Part shown: positions 1 through 8,557 of the stretch, piece by piece | Numbering within the stretch: the first letter of the stretch is position 1 | Layout: each line of letters opens with the position of its first letter | Source of the DNA: Mesobacillus foraminis | Lineage (GTDB): Bacteria > Bacillota > Bacilli > Bacillales > Cytobacillaceae | Direction: 5' to 3' | Assembly (NCBI RefSeq): GCF_004340465.1 | Contig: NZ_SLVV01000008.1 | Span: 158,121 to 222,120, forward strand | Length of the DNA stretch: 64,000 bases | The notes under the pieces: generated by a model | The model's input: the letters and a program-made list of their open reading frames with translations, nothing else | Told to the model about the DNA's origin: nothing | Databases searched by the model: none | Translations under genes and position numbers: made by a program

Positions 1-364
1 CCGACTAAGAACGCCACGTCCTGTGGCGACGTCGGCACTAGGACATCCTGTCCGTCGGAGATCCAGCAGAGGAAGTCGTTCTTTGACTTCAACTGCTGGA
101 TTGAAGCGCTCGAGGGGCTAGGCGCTGGAGCTGGATTGAGAGAAAAGGAACGTCAACTAAAAGCCGCCACGTCCTGTGGCGAACATTGACGTCAGCACAT
201 CCTGTGCAAGTCCGACAAGCGGTGGCCGACTAAGAACGCCACGTCCTGTGGCGACGTCGGCACTAGGACATCCTGTCCGTCGGAGATCCAGCAGAGGAAG
301 TCGTTCTTTGACTTCAACTGCTCGATTGAAGCGCTCGAGGGGCTAGGCGCTGGAGCTGGATTGA
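1..364. repeat. Dispersed Bacillus-type hairpin repeats, 139-bp direct repeat plus a partial unit
   Basis: A 139-bp unit at 1-139 recurs at 226-364 with, by eye, one mismatch (CTGCTGGATT against CTGCTCGATT). The DNA between, 140-225, holds a second unit type that starts GGAACGTCAACTAA and recurs at 20201-20270 and 20511-20580. Both types are rich in short palindromes, such as CGCCACGTCCTGTGGCG, GACATCCTGTC and GCACATCCTGTGC, and end in GAGGGGCTAGGCGCTGGAGC. Similar GAAAAGCG...GGGGCTAGGCGCTGGAGC repeats are common between genes in Bacillaceae; assigning these to that family is from memory. The left unit may continue beyond the window. No coding sequence is supported here. Confidence 0.8.
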
Positions 365-518
365 ATAAAAAGCGGAAGCGCCTTGAGCGCCCGCAGGCAC
401 TATGCAGGCGATTGTCTGATTAGGTGCTTAAAAGCTGGAGATTACTAAGGTTAACAGAGGATCGCGCGTTCATAAAGCGAGACAAATGAGCAATTGCAAG
501 GAAGGAGAGGCCGTTCCC

Positions 519-1139
519 ATGTATGTGATGAAGCATAGCGGCTGGATCGAGTTAATCTGCGGCAGCATGTTTTCCGGGAAATCGGAGGAATTGATACGCC
601 GAGTGAGGAGAACTCAATTTGCCAAGCAGAAAATCGCCGTTTTCAAACCGTTAATAGATAACCGTTACAGTGAAGAAGCAGTTGTGTCCCATAATGGCAC
701 ATCCGTTATTGCAATACCAGTTGCCCGATCCACGGATATTTTCCAGCATATTAATGCTGAGATTGATGTAATTGCCATTGATGAGGCCCAGTTCTTTGAT
801 GCAGAGATCGTCCAGGTGGCCCAGCATTTGGCTAACAGCGGGCACCGAGTCATCCTTGCTGGCCTTGATCAGGATTTTCGTGGTGAACCATTTGGGCAAA
901 TGCCTGCAATGATGGCTGTTGCAGAACAAGTGACCAAGCTGCAGGCTGTATGCGCTGTTTGCGGTTCCCCTGCAAGCCGCACCCAGCGGCTCATCGATGG
1001 GAGGCCGGCCTCTTATGACGATCCCGTCATCCTTGTGGGCGCTTCTGAATCCTATGAACCGCGCTGCCGGCATCATCATGAAGTGCCAAAAGCACCAAAA
1101 GGCCTTGAAAAAATCGGCCAGAAAACAGATAGCATCTAA
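519..1139 (+). CDS. tdk: Thymidine kinase
   Basis: Type II thymidine kinase, about 206 residues, phosphorylating thymidine with ATP in the dTMP salvage pathway. The P-loop GSMFSGKS lies at residues 15-22, the Walker B-like DEAQFFD near residue 90, and the zinc ligands include the CAVCG pair and a late C..H cluster (RCRHHH). The ATG at 519 (MYVMKHSGW) is chosen over the upstream ATG at 486 because GGAGAGG at 504-510 is well placed for it and family members start this way. In B. subtilis tdk follows rpmE; here dispersed repeats lie upstream instead. A terminator follows. Confidence 0.95.
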   Translation: MYVMKHSGWIELICGSMFSGKSEELIRRVRRTQFAKQKIAVFKPLIDNRYSEEAVVSHNGTSVIAIPVARSTDIFQHINAEIDVIAIDEAQFFDAEIVQVAQHLANSGHRVILAGLDQDFRGEPFGQMPAMMAVAEQVTKLQAVCAVCGSPASRTQRLIDGRPASYDDPVILVGASESYEPRCRHHHEVPKAPKGLEKIGQKTDSI

Positions 1140-1146
1140 ATTACGA

Positions 1147-1174
1147 AGCCAGTTCCTTTTGGGGCTGGCTTTTT
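1147..1174 (+). terminator. Rho-independent terminator after tdk
   Basis: AGCCAG pairs with CTGGCT across a short loop and is followed by a T run, directly after the tdk stop. Confidence 0.8.
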
Positions 1175-1269
1175 ATCGTGTTGGCAGCATATAAGTTTTA
1201 GTAAAGGAAATCTGTTTGGCTCAGGAAGCTGTTTTATCCAGGAATTTCTCAAGAGGTTGATTATTTAAA

Positions 1270-1671
1270 AAGGCAATTTATTTTTCAACCAGAGGCAATG
1301 GGTTGGTCCGTTGCAGGTTATTTTTCAAAAGGACCCGTCTATTTTTCAAAAATGGTATTATATTTTTTAATTCAGTGGATTTGTTAATCAAACTGCTCAT
1401 TTTATTTTTCAAAGAACGGCATTTATTTTTCAACAGCAGGCAGTTGATTGACCCGGGGCAGGATATATTTCAAAATGAGCCATTTATTTTTGGTAAAAGG
1501 TACTTTATGTTTCAAAAAGGCGGATTTATTTACCGACCAGTCCGTTTTATTTTTCATCAGCGGGTAATGGGTTGGTCCATGGCAGGTTATTTTTCACCAG
1601 CAGGCGTTGGATTGATCCTGCCCAAGGTACTGTCCAATAAGGCCTGTAAATTTTCAAAAAGTGTTGCGTAA
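1270..1671. repeat. AT-rich degenerate array with 21-bp period
   Basis: Units centred on TTTATTTTTCAA recur with spacings of about 21 bp or multiples (starts near 1281, 1321, 1342, 1405, 1426, 1510, 1549, 1589). A flanking phrase, AATGGGTTGGTCC, occurs near both ends (about 1298 and 1566). Because 21 is a multiple of three, one frame stays open from 1303 to 1671 and reads as seven-residue units of type LFFKxxx. It has no ribosome binding site and starts at a TTG, so I do not call it a gene. Confidence 0.75.
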
Positions 1672-1688
1672 TCTTGCTAGATTTGGTT

Positions 1689-1717
1689 TTGACGCTTGAT
1701 TATGCCTATACTATAAT
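1689..1717 (+). promoter_or_regulatory. Sigma-A promoter of prfA-prmC
   Basis: TTGACG at 1689-1694, a 17-bp spacer and a perfect TATAAT at 1712-1717, about 70 bp ahead of the prfA start. Confidence 0.8.
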
Positions 1718-1791
1718 TAGAATGTTATGGACGAAAATTTATAGGGTTCAAATGGAACGTTTTTAATATAAATAATATGAGGTGAATGACT

Positions 1792-2865
1792 TTGTTTGAT
1801 CGTCTTCAAGCTGTTGAGGATCGTTATGAAAGGCTGAATGAGCTGCTGAGTGATCCTGAAATTGTTAATAATCCAAATAAGCTGCGTGAGTACTCCAAGG
1901 AGCAGTCTGATATTCAGGAGACAGTGCAGGCTTATCGGGAATATAAAGAAACGAAAGAGCAGTATCAAGAGGCAAAGGCTATGCTTGAGGAAAAGCTGGA
2001 TGCCGAGATGAAGGAAATGGTGAAGGATGAAATTTCCGAGCTCAATGATAAAATTGAGGAGCTTGAAGAACGCCTGAGAATCCTATTGATTCCAAAGGAC
2101 CCGAATGATGACAAAAACGTTATTATGGAAATCCGCGGTGCTGCGGGTGGAGATGAGGCTGCGCTGTTTGCCGGCGACTTGTATCGCATGTACAGCCGTT
2201 TTGCTGAATCGCAAGGCTGGAAAACGGAAGTAATCGAAGCCAGCTCGACTGGTGTCGGCGGCTTCAAAGAAATTATTTTTATGATTAATGGAAATGGTGC
2301 GTATTCTAAAATGAAGTTTGAGAATGGCGCACACCGTGTCCAGCGTGTTCCGGAAACAGAATCCGGCGGCCGGATCCATACGTCGACGGCCACAGTTGCC
2401 TGCCTTCCGGAAGCGGAAGATGTTGAAGTGGAGATTCATGACAAAGATATCCGTTTTGATGCATTTGCGTCCAGCGGAGCCGGCGGACAGAGCGTTAACA
2501 CCACAATGTCAGCCGTTCGTCTAACACACATCCCTACTGGAATTGTGGTATCCTGCCAGGATGAAAAATCCCAGCATAAAAATAAAGATAAAGCGATGAA
2601 AGTGCTTCGTGCCCGTGTCTATGATAAATTTCAGCAGGAAGCGCAAGCAGAATATGATCAGGTACGTAAATCCGCAGTTGGGACTGGGGACCGTTCTGAA
2701 CGGATCCGTACGTATAACTTCCCGCAAAACCGGGTGACTGACCACCGCATTGGCTTGACCATCCAAAAGCTTGACCAGATTCTGCAAGGGAAAATGGATG
2801 AGATCATCGAGGCACTGATTATGGAAGACCAATCCAGCAGACTTGAGAGTGCAACCAATGAGTAA
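1792..2865 (+). CDS. prfA: Peptide chain release factor 1
   Basis: Class I release factor that reads UAA/UAG and triggers peptidyl-tRNA hydrolysis on the ribosome. The GGQ catalytic motif is in [11 protein letters not shown], and the PxT-type recognition motif is in [12 protein letters not shown]. Length (about 357 aa) is normal. Two starts compete: ATG at 1786 (MTLFDRL) and TTG at 1792 (MFDRL). I prefer the TTG, because GAGGTG at 1779-1784 lies only 1-2 bases from the ATG but about 7 from the TTG, and homologues begin M-L/F-D-R-L. The stop overlaps the start of prmC, whose product methylates the GGQ glutamine. Confidence 0.95.
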   Translation: MFDRLQAVEDRYERLNELLSDPEIVNNPNKLREYSKEQSDIQETVQAYREYKETKEQYQEAKAMLEEKLDAEMKEMVKDEISELNDKIEELEERLRILLIPKDPNDDKNVIMEIRGAAGGDEAALFAGDLYRMYSRFAESQGWKTEVIEASSTGVGGFKEIIFMINGNGAYSKMKFENGAHRVQRVPETESGGRIHTSTATVACLPEAEDVEVEIHDKDIRFDAFASSGAGGQSVNTTMSAVRLTHIPTGIVVSCQDEKSQHKNKDKAMKVLRARVYDKFQQEAQAEYDQVRKSAVGTGDRSERIRTYNFPQNRVTDHRIGLTIQKLDQILQGKMDEIIEALIMEDQSSRLESATNE

Positions 2866-3730
2866 GAAAATATATGAAGCCCTGAACTGGGCTTCTTCTT
2901 TTTTAAAAGAAAAACAGCGGGACGACAATGCAGGCGAGATACTCCTCCGCCATTTTACCGGACTGAGCCGTGCCAGCCTGTTTGCGGAAATGCGCGAAGA
3001 ACTCGCTCCGGAAATATGGGCAGACTTTGAAAAGGCTGTACTTCAGCATGGGGAAGGGGTGCCTGTTCAGTACATTATCGGCTTTGAGGAATTTTACGGA
3101 CGGAGCTTTGAAGTGAACAGTTCGGTTCTAATTCCCCGCCCGGAGACCGAGGAACTGATTGTCGGAACGCTCGAGCGCCTCGAGGCTCTGTTCCCTGGAG
3201 GAGAGGAACTGGAGCTTGCTGATATTGGAACCGGAAGCGGGGCGATATCCGTCACCTTAAAGCTGGAGAGGCCAGCGTTAAATGTGACCGCGACGGATCT
3301 TTCTGAAGCAGCCCTGGCGACGGCCAAAAAAAATGCCAGCTGGCTTGGCGCGGATATCACTTTTATACAGGGAGATCTGCTGCAGCCATTGATAGCAGGA
3401 GGAACGCGGTATGATGCCATCATTTCAAATCCTCCCTATATCCCGGTTGGCGACCAGTCCTGGATGTCTGAAGTGGTCACCGATCACGAGCCGCACTTAG
3501 CCCTGTTTGCTGGTGAGGACGGGCTGGATCTTTACAGACGGTTCATGGAAGAGCTGCCGCTGGTGCTGAAGGAGAAGGGTCTTGTTGCGTTTGAAATTGG
3601 CGCTGGGCAGGGAGCAGCAGTTTCCGCCATGCTAGAGGAGACCTTTTCTGAGGCACAGGTAGAAGTAGTCAACGATATCAACGGCAAGGACCGGATGGTT
3701 TTTGCGCTGATTGGTACTAAAAATGGATAG
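2858..3730 (+). CDS. prmC: Release factor glutamine methyltransferase
   Basis: N5-glutamine S-adenosylmethionine-dependent methyltransferase that modifies the GGQ motif of release factors. An N-terminal helical substrate-binding domain (about residues 1-85) is followed by a Rossmann-type SAM fold with [11 protein letters not shown] and the diagnostic NPPYIP active-site motif. ATG at 2858 (MSKKIYEAL) overlaps the last codons of prfA, implying translational coupling; an upstream in-frame TTG at 2843 lies deep in prfA and is less likely. Length about 290 aa, as expected. Confidence 0.95.
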   Translation: MSKKIYEALNWASSFLKEKQRDDNAGEILLRHFTGLSRASLFAEMREELAPEIWADFEKAVLQHGEGVPVQYIIGFEEFYGRSFEVNSSVLIPRPETEELIVGTLERLEALFPGGEELELADIGTGSGAISVTLKLERPALNVTATDLSEAALATAKKNASWLGADITFIQGDLLQPLIAGGTRYDAIISNPPYIPVGDQSWMSEVVTDHEPHLALFAGEDGLDLYRRFMEELPLVLKEKGLVAFEIGAGQGAAVSAMLEETFSEAQVEVVNDINGKDRMVFALIGTKNG

Positions 3731-3739
3731 TATAGTGCC

Positions 3740-3770
3740 TGCCCCTGAATTGGATTCGGGGGTATTTTTT
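3740..3770 (+). terminator. Terminator after prmC
   Basis: CCCCTGAAT pairs with ATTCGGGGG across a 3-base loop, followed by a T-rich run, just after prmC. Confidence 0.8.
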
Positions 3771-3797
3771 ATCTTGAAAATAATTTGAAATTTACTA

Positions 3798-3826
3798 GTT
3801 TAAGAATCTAGCAATCTGTCCACACT
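3798..3826 (+). promoter_or_regulatory. Candidate sigma-F promoter of spoIIR
   Basis: GTTTA at 3798-3802, a 15-bp spacer, then GTCCACACT at 3818-3826. The -35 fits GYWTA and the spacing is exact; the -10 fits GGnnAnAnT except for its second base. spoIIR is sigma-F-dependent in B. subtilis. Confidence 0.5.
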
Positions 3827-3854
3827 GTGACTAGTGAAGGGATGGTGCTGGAAA

Positions 3855-4622
3855 ATGAAAAAGAAAATGCTTGCTGAACTTTATCTTATTTTATTATGTC
3901 TGGCAACGATTTTAAGTTTATATATGCCCCAAAATGAAGCTACGGCTAAGGATCCAATGGTGATCCCAAGCGAGGCAATCAGGCTGAGGATTCTCGCGGA
4001 CAGTGACTCGTCCAAGGATCAGGAAGTGAAACGGCTGGTCAGGGATGCAGTCAATGCAGAAATTACGAAATGGGTGGAAGATTTAACTTCCATGGAGGAT
4101 GCACGGGCACTGATTCAGTCAAGACTGCCGGAGATTCAGAAAATTGCGGAAGAAGTCGTAGCCTCTCAAGGATCAGGTCAATCAGTTAAAACAGAGTTTG
4201 GAAAGGTAGAGTTCCCGACTAAGCTTTATGGACAGTTTCTTTATCCGGCAGGCGAGTATGAAGCGATTTTGATTACACTGGGAGAAGGCAAAGGCGCCAA
4301 TTGGTGGTGCGTGCTGTATCCGCCATTGTGTTTCCTTGATTTCTCAAATGGCGAGGCAACGAGCGAAGGCTTCGAGGACGAGCAGGAAGGCAATGAGGGC
4401 AGAAAAATCGGCGGTGCAGAACAAAGCGAGGCGGGAAAAGCGGAAAACGTGGAAAAGATCCAGGATAAAAATGAAGCTTCAACTGAAACTAAACTAGCAG
4501 AAGAGAATCAGGTGAAAACTGAAACGCAGGAAGAAAAGGCGCCGTTATACGAGGCAAATGATGAAGAACCTGCGGAAGTTCGTTTCTTCCTGGTGGATAT
4601 CTGGAATAAAATATTTAGTTAA
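3855..4622 (+). CDS. spoIIR: Stage II sporulation protein R
   Basis: Forespore-secreted signalling protein that triggers SpoIIGA to process pro-sigma-E in the mother cell. An N-terminal hydrophobic export segment (LYLILLCLATILSLYM) precedes the conserved domain with IRLRILADSDS, VRDAVN and the signature WWCVLYPPLCFLDF. After this signature comes a low-complexity Glu/Lys/Ala-rich stretch of about 70 residues, then a short conserved end (EVRFFLVDIWNKIF). ATG at 3855 (MKKKMLAEL) gives a normal export signal; the GTG at 3834 would add seven residues. A candidate sigma-F promoter lies just upstream. Confidence 0.93.
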   Translation: MKKKMLAELYLILLCLATILSLYMPQNEATAKDPMVIPSEAIRLRILADSDSSKDQEVKRLVRDAVNAEITKWVEDLTSMEDARALIQSRLPEIQKIAEEVVASQGSGQSVKTEFGKVEFPTKLYGQFLYPAGEYEAILITLGEGKGANWWCVLYPPLCFLDFSNGEATSEGFEDEQEGNEGRKIGGAEQSEAGKAENVEKIQDKNEASTETKLAEENQVKTETQEEKAPLYEANDEEPAEVRFFLVDIWNKIFS

Positions 4623-4628
4623 ACAAAA

Positions 4629-4654
4629 AACCAGCCACAGGAGGCTGGTTTTTC
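4629..4654 (+). terminator. Terminator after spoIIR
   Basis: AACCAGCC pairs with GGCTGGTT around ACAGGA, followed by T residues. Confidence 0.85.
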
Positions 4655-4836
4655 TATGGGGTGCACGCGCGGTGCTTTACTGCAATGACGGGTGCACTCT
4701 GTGTTCTATATTGAGAAGGTAGGAAAATACTACTTACAAGTTACTGGTAGATAATGGGTTTAGAGGAAAAAACACCGCCTTTTTTTCCACTATTTTTACA
4801 AACAAAGAACAGCAATGTTACAGTTTCTTTTCAAGT

Positions 4837-4862
4837 GTTTGAAGCTAGGCTAAAGCGGCTAA
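4837..4862 (+). promoter_or_regulatory. Sigma-B-type promoter of gsiB
   Basis: GTTTGA at 4837-4842, a 14-bp spacer and GGCTAA at 4857-4862, close to the GTTTAA-N12/14-GGGTAT consensus. gsiB is a classic sigma-B regulon member in B. subtilis. Confidence 0.65.
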
Positions 4863-4911
4863 TGTTAGAGTGTAACAACAAAACTTACTAGAATCAAGGA
4901 GATGAGAGATC

Positions 4912-5367
4912 ATGGCAAACAGAAAAAACAATAATAATGATGATAAAATGTCACGTGAAGAGCGCGGCCGTATGGGCGGAGAAGCTACAGCAGAGAATCA
5001 CGACAAAGAGTTTTTCCAGGAGATTGGCCGAAAAGGCGGCGAAGCTACAGCGGAAAATCATGACAAAGAATTCTATCAGGAAATTGGTAAAAAGGGCGGC
5101 GAAGCCACAGCTGAGAGCCATGATAAGGAATTCTACCAGGAGATTGGTAAAAAAGGTGGCAAGGCTACAGCTGAAAACCATGGAGAAGAATTCTACCAAG
5201 AGATTGGTAAAAAAGGCGGCGAAGCCACAGCTGAAAATCATGATAAGGAATTCTATCAGGAAATCGGCCGAAAAGGCGGCGAAGCCACTTCTGAAAAACA
5301 TGGGGAGGAATTCTACGAGGAAATCGGAGAAAAAGGCGGCCGTTCCCGTAACAACAACGACAAATAA
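4912..5367 (+). CDS. gsiB: GsiB-like general stress protein with six 20-residue KGG repeats
   Basis: Very hydrophilic, LEA-like protein of 151 residues. After a polar head (MANRKNNNNDDKMSREERG) it has six tandem 20-residue units of the form GGEATAENHDKEFYQEIGKK, then a short tail. At DNA level the units are 60 bp, so each sequence line of 60 bases repeats the previous one. GsiB proteins protect against glucose starvation, heat and salt stress in B. subtilis; the biochemical mechanism is not settled. AAGGAGATGAGAG precedes the ATG. It has its own sigma-B-like promoter and terminator, so it is monocistronic. Confidence 0.9.
   Translation: MANRKNNNNDDKMSREERGRMGGEATAENHDKEFFQEIGRKGGEATAENHDKEFYQEIGKKGGEATAESHDKEFYQEIGKKGGKATAENHGEEFYQEIGKKGGEATAENHDKEFYQEIGRKGGEATSEKHGEEFYEEIGEKGGRSRNNNDK
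4975..5340 (+). repeat. 60-bp tandem repeats inside gsiB
   Basis: Six in-frame 60-bp units encoding the GGEATAENHDKEFYQEIGKK repeat. Synonymous differences between units show that the array is maintained at protein level and is not a recent duplication. Confidence 0.9.
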
Positions 5368-5396
5368 TAGCAGATATATGAAAATGGAAGAAAAAC

Positions 5397-5436
5397 AGCC
5401 CGCGGCCTGATGTGCCGCGGGCTTTCACATTTTATT
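5397..5436 (+). terminator. Terminator after gsiB
   Basis: AGCCCGCGG pairs with CCGCGGGCT around CCTGATGTG, followed by a T-rich stretch. Confidence 0.85.
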
Positions 5437-5515
5437 TTAAATCTTCCAATGGGTTCTACTTCCCCTCCTTCTACATATGCATATAATAGAATCCGATTAA
5501 TTGAGGTGGGGGAAG

Positions 5516-5953
5516 ATGGAAAAAACAATCCGCAAGGCAGAAGCAAAGGATATGAAAAAACTGGAGTCGTTCCTATTAGAAGCAAATCTGAATGCAGAAG
5601 GGATACAGGATTCAATAGATTACTATTCCCTGCTGGAAACCAAGACCGGTGAATTGAAAGCGTGCGTTGGGATTGAACCGCAAGGAACTGTTGGGATGCT
5701 CCGATCTTTCGTTGTTTCCCAAGGGACCACTCAGTCCGAAATTGTTCTTTTGTTTGACCGGGTCATTTCAATAGCGGAAAACAAAAAATTGAAAGCTGTG
5801 TACCTGGTCACCAACAAGGAGAGTGCGGTGACGTTTTTTAGGGGATTTGGATTTCAGGCTGTGGATGATGTCCCGCCTGAGATTAGGGAAAATCATCATT
5901 TACATCAGGTTTTAAATGTGGATAACTCAATAATTATGGAGCTGCCCATGTAA
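5516..5953 (+). CDS. ywlB: GNAT N-acetyltransferase (YwlB orthologue)
   Basis: About 145-residue single-domain GNAT-fold protein. The acyl-CoA-binding region is weakly visible (GMLRSFVVSQGTTQSEIVLL), followed by a typical late-domain segment VYLVTNKESAVTFFRGFGF. The substrate is not evident from sequence; ArgA-like activity has been suggested for relatives, but I cannot support it here. ATG at 5516 (MEKTIRKAE) follows GAGGTGGGGGAAG; a longer reading from 5501 has a poorer start. Placement immediately before ywlC matches B. subtilis, which is the basis of the symbol. Confidence 0.8.
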   Translation: MEKTIRKAEAKDMKKLESFLLEANLNAEGIQDSIDYYSLLETKTGELKACVGIEPQGTVGMLRSFVVSQGTTQSEIVLLFDRVISIAENKKLKAVYLVTNKESAVTFFRGFGFQAVDDVPPEIRENHHLHQVLNVDNSIIMELPM

Positions 5954-5955
5954 AA

Positions 5956-6198
5956 TGTGGATATGTCTACAAAGTTATCCACGTAATCCACTTTTTTATC
6001 CACAATTTGTGGGTAAAACTTGTCTTCACTAAATTCTTCTTTTATACTTTCATAGAAATTATTATTGAAATCCTTATAAAAGCAAGGATGAATGAACTAG
6101 TTTGGGGACAATTTTCCCAAAAATAGAAGGTGGACAAGTATGCAGACGAAAATGTGGAAGGTGGATAAAAATGTGGATAATTTAATCACATATCCACA
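5956..6198. promoter_or_regulatory. DnaA-box cluster between ywlB and ywlC
   Basis: Eight sites resemble TTATCCACA. Five lie in 5956-6016: 5956-5964, 5975-5983, 5984-5992, 5996-6004 (perfect) and 6008-6016. Three lie in 6160-6198, inside the start of ywlC: 6160-6168, 6172-6180 (perfect) and 6190-6198. The other sites differ by one base, except 5984-5992 with two. B. subtilis is known to have DnaA-box clusters outside oriC, and I recall one next to ywlC; this looks like the same conserved site. Confidence 0.7.
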
Positions 6199-7186
6199 AA
6201 TCACCAAGGCAGCGGATTTGCTGAAGAGGAATGAAGTGGTCGCCCTGCCGACTGAAACCGTTTACGGATTAGGTGGAAATGCACAAAGCGATGAAGCGGT
6301 ATCGAAAATCTTTTCAGCAAAGGGAAGGCCTGCTGATAATCCGCTGATCATTCATATAGCTCATGAACAACAGCTTGAAGATTTCATTAAAGATATTCCT
6401 GCAAAAGCGAAAACCTTAATGGAGAGATTCTGGCCAGGCCCGCTGACGCTCATTCTGGAAAAAAAAGAAGGGGTCCTGTCCGAACTGGCGACAGCCGGAC
6501 TCTCGACTGTTGGTGTCAGAATGCCGGACCATCCAGTTGCCCTTGCTCTAATTGAGGCATCGGGGCTTCCGATTGCAGCCCCAAGTGCCAATTTGTCCGG
6601 CCGCCCGAGCCCTACGACTGCAGAGCACGTTCGATCTGACTTGGATGGACGGGTTTCCGGCATCCTGGACGGCGGGCCGACGGGAGTAGGAGTGGAGTCT
6701 ACGGTAGTGGATTGCACGGAGGAGTTTCCGGTCATCCTTAGGCCAGGCGGAATTACCGAAGAGCAGCTCCAGGAAGCAATCGGGCAAATCAGGACAGACC
6801 CGGCTCTTTCAGACCCCCAAAAAGCACCTAAGGCACCAGGAATGAAATACCGGCATTATGCCCCGAATGCTCCGCTTTTCCTTGTGGATGGAAGTGTTGA
6901 GCAGATCCAGAGCCTGATCGGTGGAAAACAAGCAGAAGGCAAAAAGGTAGGCGTTTTGACAACAGTGGAAAATGAAGCGCGCTACCAGGCGGATGTGATC
7001 ATTTCCTGTGGCCGGCGCGATGCACTGGCAACAGTGGCGGAAGCTCTCTATGATACGTTAAGAGCGTTTAATGAAAGCAGCGTCGATATCATTTTTGGGG
7101 AGGTCTTCCCGGAGAGCGGAGTAGGCACGGCCATCATGAACAGGCTCTCAAAGGCTTCAGGTTCACCCATTATCATGATGAAATAA
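6140..7186 (+). CDS. ywlC: L-threonylcarbamoyladenylate synthase (Sua5/YwlC type)
   Basis: Makes threonylcarbamoyl-AMP from threonine, bicarbonate and ATP, the first step of t6A37 tRNA modification. The YrdC domain covers about residues 17-205, with PTETVYGLG, the KGRPADNPL motif and APSANLSGRPSPT. The C-terminal Sua5 domain follows, after the PGMKYRHYAP linker. Length 348 aa is typical of the two-domain Sua5 form. The ATG at 6140 follows GAAGGTGGACAAG. Codons 7-20 contain three DnaA boxes in the DNA, an unusual overlap of coding and binding sites. Confidence 0.93.
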   Translation: MQTKMWKVDKNVDNLITYPQITKAADLLKRNEVVALPTETVYGLGGNAQSDEAVSKIFSAKGRPADNPLIIHIAHEQQLEDFIKDIPAKAKTLMERFWPGPLTLILEKKEGVLSELATAGLSTVGVRMPDHPVALALIEASGLPIAAPSANLSGRPSPTTAEHVRSDLDGRVSGILDGGPTGVGVESTVVDCTEEFPVILRPGGITEEQLQEAIGQIRTDPALSDPQKAPKAPGMKYRHYAPNAPLFLVDGSVEQIQSLIGGKQAEGKKVGVLTTVENEARYQADVIISCGRRDALATVAEALYDTLRAFNESSVDIIFGEVFPESGVGTAIMNRLSKASGSPIIMMK

Positions 7187-7270
7187 GCCTGGTTAAAAAT
7201 GCTTCTAAACCCTGGGGGACATGCATATGCTGAATTAGCAAGTCCAAGGAAGTCCAGGGGGGCTAAAATT

Positions 7271-7819
7271 ATGGAAGCATTGCTCGGGGGAATCCTAACC
7301 CTCATGTTAATGGCCTTTGCGCTGGGTATGGATGCTTTTTCTGTCGGTCTCGGCATGGGAATGTTCAGGCTCTCAAAAAGGCAAATCCTGAAAATCGGTG
7401 TAACTATTGGCATTTTCCATGTTTGGATGCCGCTCGCAGGCATGATTGCCGGGCGGTTTTTATCTGAACAATTTGGAACTGTAGCAGGATATATTGGCGG
7501 CCTCCTGCTGATTATGCTGGGTGTCCAGATGATCTGGTCCGGTTTTAAAGATGATGAATCAAGCCTGGTGAAGCCGATGGGCAAGGGGCTGTTGCTTTTT
7601 GCTTTGAGTGTAAGCCTTGACAGCTTTTCGGTGGGCCTTACCCTTGGGATATATGGAGCAAAGACATTGCTGGTGCTTGTCTGCTTCGGTTTCGCTGCAA
7701 CCGTTCTGACCTGGTGCGGCCTGCTCCTGGGACGTCGCGTCCAAGGGTGGATCGGGCCATACAGCGAAGCGCTGGGAGGGAGCATCCTGCTGGCCTTTGG
7801 TTTAAAGCTGCTGCTATAG
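7271..7819 (+). CDS. mntP: Manganese efflux pump MntP (YwlD)
   Basis: About 182-residue membrane protein with six predicted helices in two similar halves. Each half carries a conserved acidic motif: [13 protein letters not shown] in the first and [12 protein letters not shown] in the second, the hallmark of MntP-type Mn2+ exporters. ATG at 7271 (MEALLGG) follows AGGGGGGC and starts just before helix 1; the open frame extends 24 codons further upstream (7199) without a good start. In other bacteria mntP is often controlled by a yybP-ykoY riboswitch, but the short upstream gap here has no room for one. Confidence 0.9.
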   Translation: MEALLGGILTLMLMAFALGMDAFSVGLGMGMFRLSKRQILKIGVTIGIFHVWMPLAGMIAGRFLSEQFGTVAGYIGGLLLIMLGVQMIWSGFKDDESSLVKPMGKGLLLFALSVSLDSFSVGLTLGIYGAKTLLVLVCFGFAATVLTWCGLLLGRRVQGWIGPYSEALGGSILLAFGLKLLL

Positions 7820-7828
7820 TGGAGTAGG

Positions 7829-7854
7829 GACGCCGGAATGTGGTGTCTTTTTTT
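7829..7854 (+). terminator. Likely terminator after mntP
   Basis: GACGCC pairs with GGTGTC (one G-T pair), followed by seven T residues. Confidence 0.65.
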
Positions 7855-7908
7855 AATGATTTTAAAAAGCAGGTATAATAGGGTAAACGATTATGAGGAG
7901 GCAGACGG

Positions 7909-8349
7909 ATGAAACGGGTTTTATTTGTATGCACCGGAAATACATGCCGCAGCCCGATGGCCGAGGCAATCCTGAAAAGCAAGAACCTTCCTGGCGTGGA
8001 AGTTCGGTCAGCTGGTGTATATGCAGTCAATGGCAGTGATGCTTCTCTGAATGCAAAAAAGGTGCTGGAGGAAAACGATATAGCAATGAACCATAAATCA
8101 ACGCTGCTGTCAGGACAGGAAGTGGACTGGGCAGATCTGGTGCTGACCATGACCGCTGGCCATAAAGGGGCAGTGATCAGCCACTTTCCGCAGGTGGAGT
8201 CCAAAACCTTTACCCTGAAGGAATTTGCAGGTGGAGATGGATTTGCGGACATCGGCGACCCGTTTGGAGGCAGCCTAGAAATGTACCGGGCGGCATACGG
8301 CGAAATCAAGGATGCGATTGAAGGAATTCTCTATAAAATAGATTCCTGA
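7909..8349 (+). CDS. ywlE: Protein-arginine phosphatase YwlE
   Basis: Low-molecular-weight phosphatase of 146 residues. The P-loop VCTGNTCRS puts the nucleophile Cys at residue 8 and Arg at 14, and the general acid Asp is in DPFGG (residue 117). A Thr inside the loop (CTGNTCR) distinguishes YwlE, which removes phosphate from arginines marked by McsB for ClpCP degradation, from tyrosine phosphatases. Preceded by GAGGAGGCAG. Gene order mntP-ywlE-rpiB-ywlG matches B. subtilis. Confidence 0.92.
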   Translation: MKRVLFVCTGNTCRSPMAEAILKSKNLPGVEVRSAGVYAVNGSDASLNAKKVLEENDIAMNHKSTLLSGQEVDWADLVLTMTAGHKGAVISHFPQVESKTFTLKEFAGGDGFADIGDPFGGSLEMYRAAYGEIKDAIEGILYKIDS

Positions 8350-8557
8350 CCTGCAGAGATGCCATGGAAACCTAAAAGAAGACCGCCGCAAAATTCCGCA
8401 CCTGATGGCAGGCTGCAGGAAGGAGGGCGGTTTTATTTGTTTCCGTTTTCTTTGCCGGAATGACCACAGTTTTCTTTCTATTTTTACATGACTGTGAGAA
8501 AATAAGGGGAGAATTTAGAGCTCGGCCAACCGGGTATTCATACAGGAGGAATTGAAA

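Noticed and set aside
1-364. CRISPR array at the left end
   Set aside because: Units are 139 bp with internal palindromes and only two copies; no short regularly spaced repeats with unique spacers and no cas genes.
1303-1671. 122-codon rightward open frame across the 21-bp array
   Set aside because: TTG start, no ribosome binding site, and the frame stays open only because the array period is a multiple of three. Kept as a repeat.
4937-5410. 157-codon frame overlapping gsiB in another frame
   Set aside because: Product of the 60-bp in-frame repeat; Lys/Ala-rich, no ribosome binding site, while gsiB has clear signals.
5956-6198. Chromosomal replication origin
   Set aside because: DnaA boxes are clustered, but dnaA, dnaN and an AT-rich unwinding element are absent; more likely a secondary DnaA-binding locus.
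7187-7270. Mn2+ riboswitch (yybP-ykoY) ahead of mntP
   Set aside because: The gap to ywlC is too short and I could not recognise the conserved loops.
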